Source of the DNA: Phaeoceros laevis
Lineage: Eukaryota; Anthocerotophyta; Anthocerotopsida; Notothyladales
Length of the DNA stretch: 64,000 nt
Reading direction: 5' to 3'
Assembly (NCBI GenBank): GCA_049999765.1
Contig: JBNGIQ010008889.1
Span: 1-64,000 of the forward strand
The translations under genes were made by a program, and so were the position numbers. The notes below the pieces were generated by a model, which made no database searches, was not told the DNA's origin, and was given only the letters and a program-made list of their open reading frames with translations. Shown here piece after piece: positions 45,233-57,443 of this stretch; position 1 is the stretch's first letter, and each line of letters begins with the position of its first letter.

Positions 45233-48200
45233 ATGGAATCAGACGTGGGGTTGTTCCGTACCTTGTTGGAACAAAAAGAAAAAGAAATAGTCTCTCTGTG
45301 TGAGCATCAAATGAGCATTCTCCAACAGCAGGTAGAATACCGCCTTAACATGAGGTTTCAGTGAGGATCAAGCTTCACTGGAGAGTAAAGCTGACGGGCA
45401 GCGCAATGTGACATAACGAAAGATGACATGCTGAACCCTTCTGGCTAGGTTGCTGACAAGTCGAAGCAGCATAAGGACTTGGTTGAGAAGTTCGAGCAGC
45501 TGCAGAAAGATTTCAAGGTCTGTCTTGGGCGTATTCTGTTGTTTCCCTGTCCTGCTTGCTAGACGTAAGTGTAATGACCGGGCTGTATAATTGCAGAGAT
45601 GTAACAGTTCAATTGGCTTCCGGGTATGTCAAAAGGCAACCCTCGTGTGTTTGCATGCAGTACAACTTGGCCCTCTTGGATGACAGAGATGCTGAGCTTG
45701 CTCAGTATGATGCATCCATCTCATCTTTCCAGGTGAGCCACACGCCTAGGAGCAACTAGGAGCAACATGCATCTCACTGGAATATTTTGGCGCTTTTCCA
45801 TCGCACGTGCCCTTTTCAAATCTCCTGTGCTTTGAATCTTTGCAACCGTCCCGGTCATGTTATGTAGCTCAGTTCCGCCTATGCAACCAGGATGCAGCAA
45901 AGGAGCATGAACAGCAAAATCAAGACACAAAAACAGCACTTGCGGAAGCTCAGGCACAGATTCATCAGGCTCGTTTCTGCCTCTATTCCCCTTTTTGTGA
46001 GTTCTCCTGTGGAACTGTCTTTAACAGCACGACTGAGTTGGCCGTTGATACACAGGAGAAGGCACGCGCTAAGGAGGTTGAACGACTCTATACCCAGAAG
46101 CTCAAGGAAATACAGGATCAGGTAAATGTCTGACCTTGTTGAGACAAGTTGAACCCTTTTTAGAGCTCATGACCTGTGTTAAACGCCGCAGATGCAAAAT
46201 TTACGAATTACGAAAGGGGAGCTTCAGTCAAAGCAAAGGCATGCTTTTGAGGCTACTCGTGAAGGTATTTCTTAGATCCATGCTCTCCATCCTTCGTCTG
46301 CAGAGTTCGGTTCAGAGCAATGATAGAAGCAGCCACCCTCTGATGTTGAAATCCCACTGACCTTCAACAACTCTCTCATTGAAACACGTGAGAGGATAAT
46401 AGCTCTGCATATCATATCAGAATCTTGTCGGAGTGGTTATTTGGTTGCCTGGATAAGATTTTTTTGCTTGAATGTGATTTAAATATGTAAATTGGCGAGC
46501 CGTTTTCCGCCACAGAGCTTATGCGACAGGTGCTACTGAAGCAGGAGCAATTGGACATTCGAAGTAAGAATATAGAGACTCAGTACCTTGATCAACTGCA
46601 TAAACAAAAGCTGCAACACCAGGTTAGATAAGTGTAGGGTGACAGAAGGACCTCAATCGGCTACAAGCTGGAAGATTGAAAAGGGTTACACTTTACAAGG
46701 ATGAGCTTTTTTGTAACACAGATGCAATTGGATGAAGCGGCTGATAAGCTTTTCGATATGGAGACTCGAATGAAGGAGCTTGTACATTCTGAACCTTCTT
46801 CCCTCTTTCTGACGCCATAAATATTGCTACCCCTTAGTGATTCACGTGAACTCTGCTGTTTAACATTTTGGAACCAGGAGAGAGATATTGAGGTTGGGCG
46901 TGCACGGGAACTCATGCAGAAGAGCATGGTATGACAGTTCACCTTTTAGAGACCATATTTTCTTCAGACATCAACTGACCAGTGCTGCAGTAATTGATTC
47001 ATTGCCACCTCTTTATGCAATTTCATCGTGGAAACATAGGAATTGGAGCTGAATGTTTCTGTGGAGAGGAAGGACAAACAGATAAAGGTAACATTCGTCC
47101 AGAATATCAGCAAGCTATAGCAAGATTTGTAACTGTGGCAAACGTGGCAAAGCCTTTGGAGCTTAGAAAATCTAACCCTTGATTGGAGCAGGAGCTCTTA
47201 AATCAGCTGAAGCAGTTTCAACATGACATGGATACTGTTAAACTGGAGCACGATAGAGAAATTAAGAAGATGTCTGATAATATGGAAACTTTGAAGGATT
47301 CACATGCGTCAGCACTTGCTCAAAAGGTGGACACCATACTTCATTCGTACTGGTTTCCACTCTGACAAGAGAGCAAAGAAAAAGTCTCACCTTCCATAAT
47401 CAGGATGCGTTGATTCGAGCATCGGAGTTGGAGTTCAAGTCCCTGGAGGCAGAATTTGCGTCTTGTGAAGCTGACAAAAATGAGCAAATAAAAAGATTCA
47501 AAGAAAAGGTAAAGATGGAGAAGTGATGCAAAACGTGGTTGCTATGGACAGTGCCTAGTTTATGCCACCCAACTTAGAAGCAGGACCGAGGCTGCACGAT
47601 ATCTGAATCCTTTTGATAACACCGAGCAGTGCAGGTCAGGCACATGGAGGAAGAACTAGTCTCTTTGGAGGCCCAAGAAGAGGGTCGTGTTCGTGAATTC
47701 CGGAGACGCCAAGAGCAACATTTACAGGTCTGCATTAACGTTGCAGCACACTACAAACAGACCAATCCTCACAAGTGCTTTCACTGGTAGAATGCGCAAG
47801 TAGTTTTGTATCTTTGGAACATGCCTATGTGCTAGCCATTATTGTCATTTGCACTAAAGCCAGAATGTAACAACAGTTGTTACCGTTTTGTTTGCTCAAA
47901 AATGATGTGTCAGAACGTCAGGAGTGAGGCCCTCAACTGGAAAGCCGAGCACAATAGTTTGCTTTCTAAGTACTCAGATGCACAAAAGGAGTTAGCAGCA
48001 GCCCTCACACGTGAAGAGATGCTGCAGGCAGAGTTGGCGGAACAGGCAAGGCATCAGAAGGTAGAGCAAATTCCAGTCCATGTCACTGGCAAAGAGGAAA
48101 TGGTGGATCACAATGTTGGTTTGTTAACTCCCTCTAGGGTTGCTTGTCAGTGTCGACCTCCTAATTTGCAACCCTGTTATAGCTGAGCTCTCTGTTTGGT

Positions 48201-50117
48201 CTTGAAAGAAAGTTTTCTCACTTCATAACAGGAGTATCAACTGGAATACTCTTTAGCAGCACGGTTAACTTGTTGAACCGAATCAGGTATCAGTACCCAC
48301 TTCAAATTTCATGTGTCAGGACTTCTAACTCTTGTAGGCAGGAGTGAAAGAAACATTTGGCACCGCTGTTGAGCAGGAAGAGGGGGTCTTTCTCTCCAAA
48401 CCGCTGCCTCTGGTAAACATCAAACCCAAGACAAGCAAGAGCAGGAGCAACAGTGTGTTCTCTCTGGATACCGAGCTGCCTGCACCATCACCGCTTCGCT
48501 CTCCTATCTCTACTGAAGGTACATCTAGGAGTGTGCATGATAAGAGACTCTGGTGCAAAAATGAATATTATATGCTCTGGCCTCATTTCGTTCTCCCATC
48601 ACCTGCTGTGGGCTTGCAGAGACGCCTCGACTACCCAAACACCAGTTGGACCCTCTGGAAGAAGCTGAAATTTCAGGTCAGCAACTGGAAAAAAACCAGC
48701 TGCAGAGGAATATGGAGGACTTAACTGAACAGAACGAGCGATTAAGATCTGTCTTGGGTATGTGTGACAATACCTACTACTGAAACATAACCTTATTCAG
48801 GACAGGTTTGGCATGGTCACTGCTCATTGATTTCATCTTCTCAACTCAACTAGGCATGATGCGGAAGGAGATGGAAGCAATGCAGAAGGCTGCTTTGATC
48901 CAAAACAAAGAGAGACTACCTATATCCACCAAGCCAGAGGTACGGAGCTGTTGTACTTGGCGGCAGATTGCATATAACTCATGACTGACTGCTGATATTG
49001 TCGTCCTGTATGTCGCAAGACCAGGTTGATGTCCTCCAGGATGAGATACATAACCTGAGGTCACAAACCATGGCGATAGCTGCACAGATAAAAGTTTTGC
49101 ACGAAACAAGAATCGGGACACCTGCAGCTGGTAAAAATGATCAAGAAACGTCTTCGGATCTTCAAGGTGGGGTTGCGTATGCGAAGACCACCTCGGACAG
49201 GTCAGTCCTCGTGACCTTCACTAGCAAGGAGGTAGATAAGATATCTTATCTTCAAGAAGGATGATGCAACAAAGAATGCCCGGGAAAGTAAGACTGTTCA
49301 AAACTGCAGGGCAGGGAACCGCTTTGAAATTGAAGAGACAACAGCAAGAGTAGTAGCTTTGGAAAGAGAAAAGTCTGCACTCCAGTCACAGTTGCAAGTT
49401 GCAGGTAGTGACATACTGCGTATTGGGAAGGAGCGTGATCAACTCATGGAGCTAAGCAACTCGTTACGTGCAGATTTGAACAGGTTTTGAACTGTGCAAC
49501 TGCGTCCCTTCGCTGAAAGATTCCATGAGCAAGTTTTTTCCTGCCTAGATCTGGAGTGTGAGAACGGATTTTGTGCTGGCTCTAGCAGACTGACACCCTA
49601 TGGCCAAGGTGTTGTAAGCCATGACTATGTTGGCGTCAACAGCATCAATGCGGAACCTCCTGCGAGTCGTGCCGTGGTAAAATGAATTGTTGCGCCTTGG
49701 ATACTTGAAGTATCATCCGATCCTTCTGATTATGACTCTCCATGATCCCAGGGGAAACTGAACGAGCTCTCGCCCGATCGAACAAAAAGCGCACCAGATA
49801 GAACGAAGAACTGGGTGCAAAATGTCCAAAAAACTCGCACTGATCCAGTCCAGAAGCTCATGCAGTTGCAGGGAACCTCAACCATTACCCACGAGAGGCG
49901 TCAGGGGTCGGAGTATGATCCTTTGCACAAGGTCAGCCAGCCTCGATATTGAATCGCCTATTCACTTCGGAGATACGAGAACGTCACAGCCTAATCCTAT
50001 CTTCCGCTGCAGGGCACGGCAAGCCAGCTCTTGTGGTTCAAGTCTGCGTCAAAACGTCGAGAGGACGCCGGTAAGGTTAAAGTGCGCAATTACAACATCA
50101 AGGATGACGAAAATTGA
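45233..50117 (+). CDS. CCDC57: CCDC57-like coiled-coil protein
   Basis: Exon 1 (45233-45331) reads MESDVGLFRTLLEQKEKEIV. Exon 2 gives VADKSKQHKDLVEKFEQLQ and exon 3 YNLALLDDRDAELAQYDASI, which matches CCDC57 (E..FVYNLQVLEERDLELERYDA) closely. Many short exons follow with heptad coiled-coil text (AAKEHEQQNQDTKTALAEAQ, LRQVLLKQEQLDIRSKNIE, MEEELVSLEAQEEGRVREF, LNWKAEHNSLLSKYSDAQKE). The final exon (about 50014-50117) ends KVKVRNYNIKDDEN before TGA 50115-50117. Human CCDC57 is a microtubule-associated centriole/cilium protein. About twenty exons are implied and not every boundary is settled. It is divergent from enkurin. Confidence 0.75.
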
Positions 50118-50530
50118 TCGGTGACCACACATGATGCAGCTAATTGAGCAAGTGGAGATAGAGTTGCTACGAGTTAAACGTAGAATCCTTCTCGACCAGC
50201 ATAGATTCCGATGATGGGGTGCGCGGTCTCACCTGCTACAAAAGAGCTTCAGAAGATCGACGTACTCTGAGCTAGTCACATTTCAAGCACGGTAGGGTAT
50301 CAGGTTACTTGTACAACGAGCCTACTATCATGCGACTTTCAGTCCTTGAGAGGGGATTCACGAACATCATCCAACAGGTTTAATTACAGACAACGTTTAA
50401 TTACAGACAACGGGCTCTTGGGACTGCAAGACCCGGTAGGAAAAAGAAACTTACATACCGGACCGTAGGGTCATAGGCAGAACGGCTTCTGCTACTTTCT
50501 GAATGCACTCAGAACACCAAATTTGGTTCA
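50118..50530. other. Intergenic, no gene seen
   Basis: Short region between the convergent CCDC57-like and MAKR-like genes. It has a 17-bp direct duplication (GTTTAATTACAGACAAC) at about 50379-50412. Confidence 0.5.
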
Positions 50531-52294
50531 TCATTTAACATCAGTACCAGCTTCCTCCTCGGCAGCAACATCTTTTTCCTTTCTGTGAAAGAAAATGTGA
50601 CGGAAGCTTGGGAAACGAGCTCTGGAGGAAGACTGGGCAGCCCTGAAAGCTGGACCAAGGTTGCAGAGGGGCACATTCAGGACTGGCATCACTCGCACGC
50701 TTGCCGAATATGAACCCAGTTTCTCTGGACTTCGGTATCCCACGTCTCTCTGTTGTTTCAGGAGGCTAACCTGCTCCTGCACTTTGGTACAACCTTTAGT
50801 TGGGCTGGTCACACACTCCAAGTTTTTCAGGACAATCTTGGCAGGACCGGTGCCGCTGCAGTCGACGTCTCCAACCTTGACAGCAAGTTTTGTCGGACTG
50901 CTGCCTCCTGAACTTCTCAGCCCAGAGAGCCGCGTTCCCTGACTTCCTCGGAACCTTGGTGAGCCCCTTAACCCACATGACAGCACAATCCATCGGGAGT
51001 GCTTGGCACGCCTTGCCGGACCGTATGCTCCCTGGACATCGCCAATGAGTTCACCGGAGTTGTCGTTGGAAGGAGTAAGTTCATCCAATGACTGCGCGGC
51101 TGAACCCGATGAGCAGGTTCGAAGCGATGACGCTGCACTGGTTGGATCACCCGATCTGGTTGCAGAAGGATGGCCGTCAGGCATACTCTGAGACCCACAG
51201 CCATGGTCTGGGATGCCAGCTGAACACGATTCTACCTGAGAGGCAGTAGTCCCCACCACAGGTGCTGAATGGCCGTCTTCATTTGCTTTCCCAGTGGCAA
51301 GGAAATCAAACCTGCTTGACGAGCTTAGGTCACTAGAACTGGAGGTCTCATCCGTGACATCATGTCCAGCCACGGCTCTTCTTAGAGACAAGCTCAAACG
51401 TCTGGACAACGACCTGCGCCTGCTGTCTGTCCTCTCCAGTTGGTTACCTTCAGGCTCCGAAAGGACTTCCTCCTTTCCTTCATCCTCAGTTTTCATCTTC
51501 ATAAATGACCCAAAAAGGCCTTTCCACCTGAAAGACTTGGAGTGTCTGAAGGGGGTAGAAGGCAGACAGGATGCCACACGTGAAGGAGGAGATTCAGGGG
51601 CTGTTGTGTAGCATGTAGGAAGAACAGGACCTAAGGGAATGGCTGGGGCTGATGAAGCTGAAGCAGGAGACGAAGGCAAGGCAGCGAGAGCGTCGGAAGA
51701 GAGGGAATCCGGGAAAATGACAGCAGCGGACACAGCTGCTGACAAATGCCCCGAGTCACCCGGTGACAGGGCTGGGGTGGCGTAAGGAGAACAACCTGTT
51801 GACAGAATTTGGCTGTTGCGCTGACTGGAAATTCGACCGTCTTCAACAAACCGCACCGGCTCTGCATCATGAGCCATATACTCCAGCATACCCAGCCTAG
51901 GTGGGATCTGCAAGGGAAGCAGTTTCCCCTGGTAGAAGAGCTCGTCAGCAGACCCCCCAGTCATCAAAGGGTCTCTCCCTGGCGTGCACATACAGAACTC
52001 AAACTCCGCAGAATAGTCCACAGCTTCAGCATCTTTTTTTAGCTTTCTCTCTTTAGCGAAGAACTCAAAATCCGTCGAGCAACTTTCCTTGCTGCTCAAG
52101 CTAGCTGGCTCCAGAGGAACACCCTGATCCCTTTCCACAAAATCTACAGAGAAGGAGATCCGCGGATCAAGCCATCCGACGCCAGCAGCCGCCCCTTCAT
52201 CTCCAACACCGGTGCTGCTTTCTGGCAATACGACCCCACTCGGTGCCATCGTGGTCAGTTGTTCGGCAGTAGATCCACTTTCTGTTTCTCGCAT
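50531..52294 (-). CDS. BKI1/MAKR-like membrane-associated kinase regulator
   Basis: A 587-residue intronless frame, mostly Ser-rich and disordered. Residues about 90-150 contain SAEFEFCMCTPGRD and ADELFYQGKLLPLQIPPRLG, the motif shared by BKI1 and MAKR proteins, which bind receptor-kinase intracellular domains. Basic clusters such as RRRSLSRRLSLSLRRA (about 290-310) would serve as membrane-binding patches. The C-terminus has VRVMPVLNVPLCNLGP and a basic end, consistent with the BKI1/MAKR C-terminal receptor-binding segment. In angiosperms BKI1 inhibits BRI1 brassinosteroid signalling; the target here is unknown. First ATG at 52294 used; an internal MAPSGVVLPES start is possible. Confidence 0.75.
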   Translation of the reverse strand: MRETESGSTAEQLTTMAPSGVVLPESSTGVGDEGAAAGVGWLDPRISFSVDFVERDQGVPLEPASLSSKESCSTDFEFFAKERKLKKDAEAVDYSAEFEFCMCTPGRDPLMTGGSADELFYQGKLLPLQIPPRLGMLEYMAHDAEPVRFVEDGRISSQRNSQILSTGCSPYATPALSPGDSGHLSAAVSAAVIFPDSLSSDALAALPSSPASASSAPAIPLGPVLPTCYTTAPESPPSRVASCLPSTPFRHSKSFRWKGLFGSFMKMKTEDEGKEEVLSEPEGNQLERTDSRRRSLSRRLSLSLRRAVAGHDVTDETSSSSDLSSSSRFDFLATGKANEDGHSAPVVGTTASQVESCSAGIPDHGCGSQSMPDGHPSATRSGDPTSAASSLRTCSSGSAAQSLDELTPSNDNSGELIGDVQGAYGPARRAKHSRWIVLSCGLRGSPRFRGSQGTRLSGLRSSGGSSPTKLAVKVGDVDCSGTGPAKIVLKNLECVTSPTKGCTKVQEQVSLLKQQRDVGYRSPEKLGSYSASVRVMPVLNVPLCNLGPAFRAAQSSSRARFPSFRHIFFHRKEKDVAAEEEAGTDVK

Positions 52295-55200
52295 ACTCCG
52301 CCGATCAGCTTAAAATCAGGTTCGAAGCCCCCGTCTCTCAAAGATGTTCAGCACACGAGAAACCACCCCCAGCAACCACAGCTGCTGTCCCATTCGGCGA
52401 CGGCCTTTGCAGGAGGATTGCCTGCACGTACCGGCTCCAGTCACGCAGTCTGAAGCACGTTGTCTTCACCAAAAGCCACAGCCCCGCAGATTATGATGAG
52501 GTTGAGAAATCGAAAGCGAGGTCCCGTTCCCTGAACCGTGGTGCAACGAGGTCAGCAACCAGCCCGCTCGGTGAATACCACCTGCCAATGCAAGCAAACA
52601 GTAATTAGAAGAAAGAGGAAGGGAGAGCGTGCAAGAGAGAAGCGATGGTTGCAATTGGCAGCAGCAGTGACTGGCGCGGAGGAAGACCAAACAAAAATCC
52701 GCACTCGACGCGTGGCTAGTACCAGGCTCAGGTTCAAGGGAGTACAGAAGCAGCATAATTTCGAGACCAGACGGACACCAGTCTTTGCGGACATCAACAC
52801 AACTTGCTCACAAGCCCAGGAAACCAGACTTGTTGCCACATTTTGCACCACTCGCAATCCACAGTCGGGAAACTACACAGCACTCCATCTCCATCCAAAT
52901 TGGCGGTACCTCCTACACCCGATTGCAAGCACCAGCAAACCAGCAGACATCCACAAAACATTCTCTACATGTTCCTCAAGGAGGGGCAACGCACTCACCG
53001 GCCACGACAATTGCATCCACCTTCCCCGGCACCAGCCCCTCAAGCGCAATGCTTGTGCCTCGCAAGCCTTTCCTCCCCGATCTCAGCACTCACAGCAGCT
53101 GCATTGCCCCTGCTCCTTGTGCGGCGGAGAACCGATGCATGCGCTGCTGCTGCTCCAGGCATCAACTGTGCAAACCGCCTGCTGCAGCACAACAGTGGTG
53201 AGATGAGAAATCCTCTGCATGCGCCGTGCAACAGGCGGAGGCGGGCAGCTGCTGAGGCCGCAGAGGAAAATTGCGATGGATAGATCGAGAGAAATGGCAG
53301 CGGCAGAGATTGCGATCCCAGCTTCCCCGCTTTCCAGCTGGAGGGCTCGCGGCCGGCGATACCGGCGAAAGTGGCGATACCGGGCCCAGGTTTCCGTTTA
53401 TCCCGGGTCGTAAAGAAACCAAACCCTAGGGCGTTGTCTGGACGTGCGGCGGACCTGTCGAGTTAACTCGCGCCGCGGCCAAGGCGGGAGCGGGCACATG
53501 CCGCGAGCGCTAAAAATATAAACGCCTTTTTTGACCCTCAGATTAGGGAACTTCAGACATCTTTATTACCGCCGGCAAGGAAAGCAACACGTCCATCAAC
53601 GACCGGTACGACCGGTAGGCGTGTGTCGCCCTCCGCCCCTCTGGACGTTTATGGCCGTTTTGAGCCAGCCTTCTTTGCCCTAATTATTCACCTTGCCGTT
53701 ACTTAGCGGATCCGTTAATGATGGACGGACTGGCAGAGGCGTGAATTGATTCAGAATTCAGAACAGGCCTCGGTCAGTAGCCACCTTCCTTTCGCCTCGT
53801 CACTTATTACCTCTGATGAGCTTGTGCCATTGCCTGCTGCCTGTTGCACAGATGAATATTGCCGGCCTCCTGTCCGCCGATGGGATAGTACAAGAGGGAG
53901 GAGGCAGGAATATCGATAGCTTTTCCGCATCAGCATGACACGAGCAGCGGCCTTTGTGGGGCACGCGTGGAGAGAGGCACAACCGCAGCAACGACAGGTC
54001 ACAAGGAGAGGATGGAGGTGAAACATAGTGTTTTGATCAGGAATTTTATCACTCACCTGGGGAGGAGGAGACAGGAAGGAAGGAGGATGCTGAATTGGTG
54101 CCATGCATAGAGTTCTTCGGGACGAGGGAATCGACAAGGATGCAGACAGACAGGCAGACAGAAAGCGCCGGAGAATGCCCGATGCCGCAAGCAAGCGAGG
54201 AAGCAAGGAAGCAAGGTGCCATAGGCAGTAAGCAACATCGGGGGACGAAGGATGCTTCCGACAGGATCCATGTTCTAGACTAACCTAACCCTAATGCGTC
54301 ACGGTTGTCGTGATGCAGGAAGGTGGAAGGGAAGGGAGGGACGGGGAAAATAGATGGATGTCGGTGAGAACAGCTCCCCATTTCACACGCCTAGCCATTG
54401 GAGAGAAGGACAGGAGACAGCTAAGGGAGAGAGGTGGATGGCTGGCTGGCATCGCAGGCCCGCCCCATGGCAGCGCAAGCCATGCATGGGGAATCCAAAT
54501 CTACTCGGGTAGAGGTAAGGGAGGCATCCTGCTGTACCAGGAGCAGGGGCAGGATCGTGCAGCTCCAGTGGTGCGGTGCTCGCCTGTGGGAGGAGCCCAC
54601 CCTCTCTCTGATCCTCATCAGTCACAGACTTGTTGAATCATGCCGTCTGCTTTTTTTTTTTCCTTTTTGTCTCAAAAGCTGCCACCATCCCCAGCCTCGC
54701 TGCTCTGCACAGACTGCACTTCTGCTGCTCGCGTCGCTTCAATGCAAGTCTCCTCTGGATCTTTCTGAGCAGGCTCACACTAGGAGCTTCACTTCACCGA
54801 TATCTACTGCTATTGCCACACTGGGTCTCTTAAGACATTCCCCGGTGGGTAGTGACCTGACTGGGGAGTTGGGGGAGAATGCGAATCCTCCTCGACATGT
54901 GTGTCCTCGTGCTGGATCGGCCAATAGCGGCCTTCACTTCCGTGCTCCCGCTAGCTGCTTGCCTCAGCTTGACTTCGGGCATCATATAATACACTAGTAA
55001 ACAACCGGAAAGGGGCTGGCTGGGCAGCCTGGGCTAGAGTGACTTCCTGCTCTGTTTGCCTTGCTCCAGACTTCTGCCACAGGAACATGTCAACGGGATC
55101 ATCAATCATGCGGCTGGTGAGCTGCGAGAAAGAAAGCACAACTGCGGCGAAAGGGGAGCCCGAGCCAACAGCCGAGCCGAGCCAAGTTGAGCCGAGCAGG

Positions 55201-55850
55201 GCGGAGCCTATCCGGATAAGATGGCATGGCCCGGATTAGGCAACCCGATTAAGGGCCAAGAGCGACTGTTGCGGTAGGGTACAGCCACATGATTGGACCC
55301 TGCATCCTAAAACCGTTAGTCTGACACACCTAATCCTGGCTGTGCTATCTTCCCCCTCTAATTAGAGACCTCATCAGGTACGGAAACTCGTTTGCCAACA
55401 GACATAAGACAGCCGAGTGGGACATTTGAATTCAAAATCCACAACAGTTCCGACCCGTTTCCCACCTACAGCCGCTTGGGAATGCGAACTGGTTCCAATG
55501 ACATGGGCGATTACGACCCACTCATCAATGCCCTTTGCCGGACATTCCTGCATTTTCTGGAACACCAATCCTGAGAAGACGTTACATACTGTACGTCCTC
55601 CCGCTCGAGCCTGGAGCTCTTCAACCCAAGCAGGATACAAGTTAGAGAGGTAGCTTAGAGTACGTAGCTTACCAGACAGGGCTTATGCTCTCGGACACGG
55701 TATATCACTATTGAGCCACATGCCTGTCATTCAGAACCTAACAAACATCCGTCCCATGATGATCATAAATCACGAACCCCTATGGTTTGTTTCCAAGTTT
55801 GTGAGGACTTTTAGGCATTTAAGTGGAGGTGTATGAATATCTTACCCAAA
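52295..55850. other. Long 5' region of the MAKR-like gene, no supported CDS
   Basis: Overlapping frames appear on both strands (such as 52538-53206 and 54434-54997) without any recognisable domain, with Ser/Pro/Gly-rich text that suggests shadows of GC-rich leader DNA. On minus a CAGGTGAGT donor near 54056 may mark a 5' leader exon of the MAKR-like gene. A GAGCC-type microsatellite lies at about 55158-55205. No gene supported. Confidence 0.4.
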
Positions 55851-55858
55851 CTTTTGTG

Positions 55859-56091
55859 CTTTGGGTTTGGGGTGTGAGGTTTAGGGTTTGACCAAACCTC
55901 CAAATGCCTCATACTTTTTTGGCATGCTCTAAAAATTTTAGGACACGTTAGTTTAAAGTGTTAACCCACGCTTTGGGTTTGGGGTGTGAGGTGTGAGGTT
56001 TAGGGTTTGACCAAACCTCTAAATGCCTCATATGTTTTTAGCATGCTCTAAAAATTTTAGGATACCTTAGTCTAACATGTTAACACATTAC
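55859..56091 (+). repeat. 112-121-bp tandem pair with TTTAGGG and palindrome
   Basis: Copies start at 55859 and 55971. Each reads CTTTGGGTTTGGGGTGTGAG, GTTTAGGGTTTGACCAAACC, TC-AAATGCCTCATA, then GCATGCTCTAAAAATTTTAG. Copy 2 has an extra GTGAGGTGT. The GGTTTGACCAAACC core is palindromic and TTTAGGG is the plant telomere unit, though only one unit is present. Confidence 0.75.
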
Positions 56092-56960
56092 ATGTCCGAA
56101 AAATGCAAGACCACAATTGTTTGAATGTCTAACTAACAAAGATCCTAATCAACAAAGTGTTGAACAACGAGGAACAATCCTCCTCCATCTTCATCCATAG
56201 TATCCTACACTTTAAAATGTTCCTCCAACATCCATGTCTTCCTCAATGTCCAAGTCACTTGGTTCCATCTCCTCCACCTTTCCTTCTTGTAAATGAGTAG
56301 CAAGTGCCCACTTTATCACTTTGTGATCAAAAGTTGGTATACATGAATTCATGCTACTTTGCACGACTTATCTGAAATCGATGAAACCACTAAGACATGT
56401 AAATTAACATGAATTTAAGTCCCCAGTCCAAAGCATTGTACATCCGCAGGCGGTTATGTCGATTCAACCCTCCAAGCCACCCATAGTCCTCTAAGAGTGG
56501 GACACCATGGGTAAACCCGAAGTCAATGACATACACCCGAATTGGGTTACCACCGGTGTCAGGGCCTATGGGCTAGAAGTGATGTAAGTCAAAACCCACT
56601 TTACTTTCAGGTTATGATCTGGCAGGTGGTCTAGTAAAAAAAATTGAGACCTCAACTCTTTATATGGTGTCTGAGATAGAAGTACGATGCCTAACTTGGA
56701 GCAAATCATAGCTAGGGTTTAACATGTAAACGACAGCATGAAATAGGCTTACGCAACATGCCCACCTCTTTTTACAATGGCTGTGAACATGCTTGAGCAA
56801 GTCTAGCCCATTTCTCTCCATTTGCTTTCCTTCTCTATGTTAGCACTTAGTTCACACAAAATATTCTGCATACAAGGGATTCCCCAAGTGTGTATAGCAT
56901 ATTCTAAGTTGCAAGGTGTGGCGAAAGAATCCACAATACTTTGCTAAAATGAAGTATGCT
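56092..56960. other. Intergenic, no gene seen
   Basis: AT-rich, with short frames; nothing recognised before the dispersed repeat starts. Confidence 0.35.
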
Positions 56961-56970
56961 TGCTCGTTTG

Positions 56971-57218
56971 TTGCAGGACTGTACGAAGGACATCATACTC
57001 CAATTAATTCATTCATTCATCTTATATTAATATGCGCATTGACAAAGGGGAGCCAATTAATAGGAGATTGTTCGAGGGCTACATCTCTTAAGCAAGGCCT
57101 TCGGTGCCACCCATACCAATGGCTGCAAAGAATGTTGTGCTGTCACAGTCTTTGAACCAGTTTGATGTAGTATTTGTTCTTGAAACACCACATTCTAGAA
57201 ATGGTTTTTTTTATGACC
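56971..57218. repeat. Dispersed repeat A, copy 1
   Basis: TTGCAGGACTGTACGAAGGA followed by an ATTCATTC run, GCGCATTGACAAAGGGGAGC, CAATGGCTGCA-A-AATGTT and TCTTTGAACCAGTTTGATGT. A second copy at 58249-58498 has the same order and about 85-90% identity by eye. The two lie about 1 kb apart in the same orientation. Confidence 0.75.
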
Positions 57219-57225
57219 ACCACAA

Positions 57226-57443
57226 CTCGGAAACTTGTTCAACGTAGGGCTCCCTGAAAGGACAACATCCCAGTTATCCAACGTAGCGCTTAAATTGTGC
57301 TTCACATGTGGCTTCTTGCCCAACCAAAACCAGAAATAAACTTCTTCTTCCACTCACAGATTACAGAATATAGCCAGATATAGTGATCAGGCTCCGGAAA
57401 TTAGTATAGTCGCCATCCGTTCCGGACACCAAACGTGGGACAT
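57226..57443. repeat. Dispersed repeat B, copy 1
   Basis: Begins CTCGGAAACTTGTTCAACGT, contains CTTGCCCAACCAAAACCAGA and TATAGCCAGATATAGTGATC, ends CAAACGTGGGACATCT. It matches the segment 63768-64000 almost base for base. It directly follows repeat A copy 1, so A and B may belong to one element. Confidence 0.8.

Noticed and set aside
52538-53283. Frames of 138-222 codons on plus
   Set aside because: Low-complexity composition, no recognisable motif, and three overlapping phases; probably leader DNA of the MAKR-like gene.
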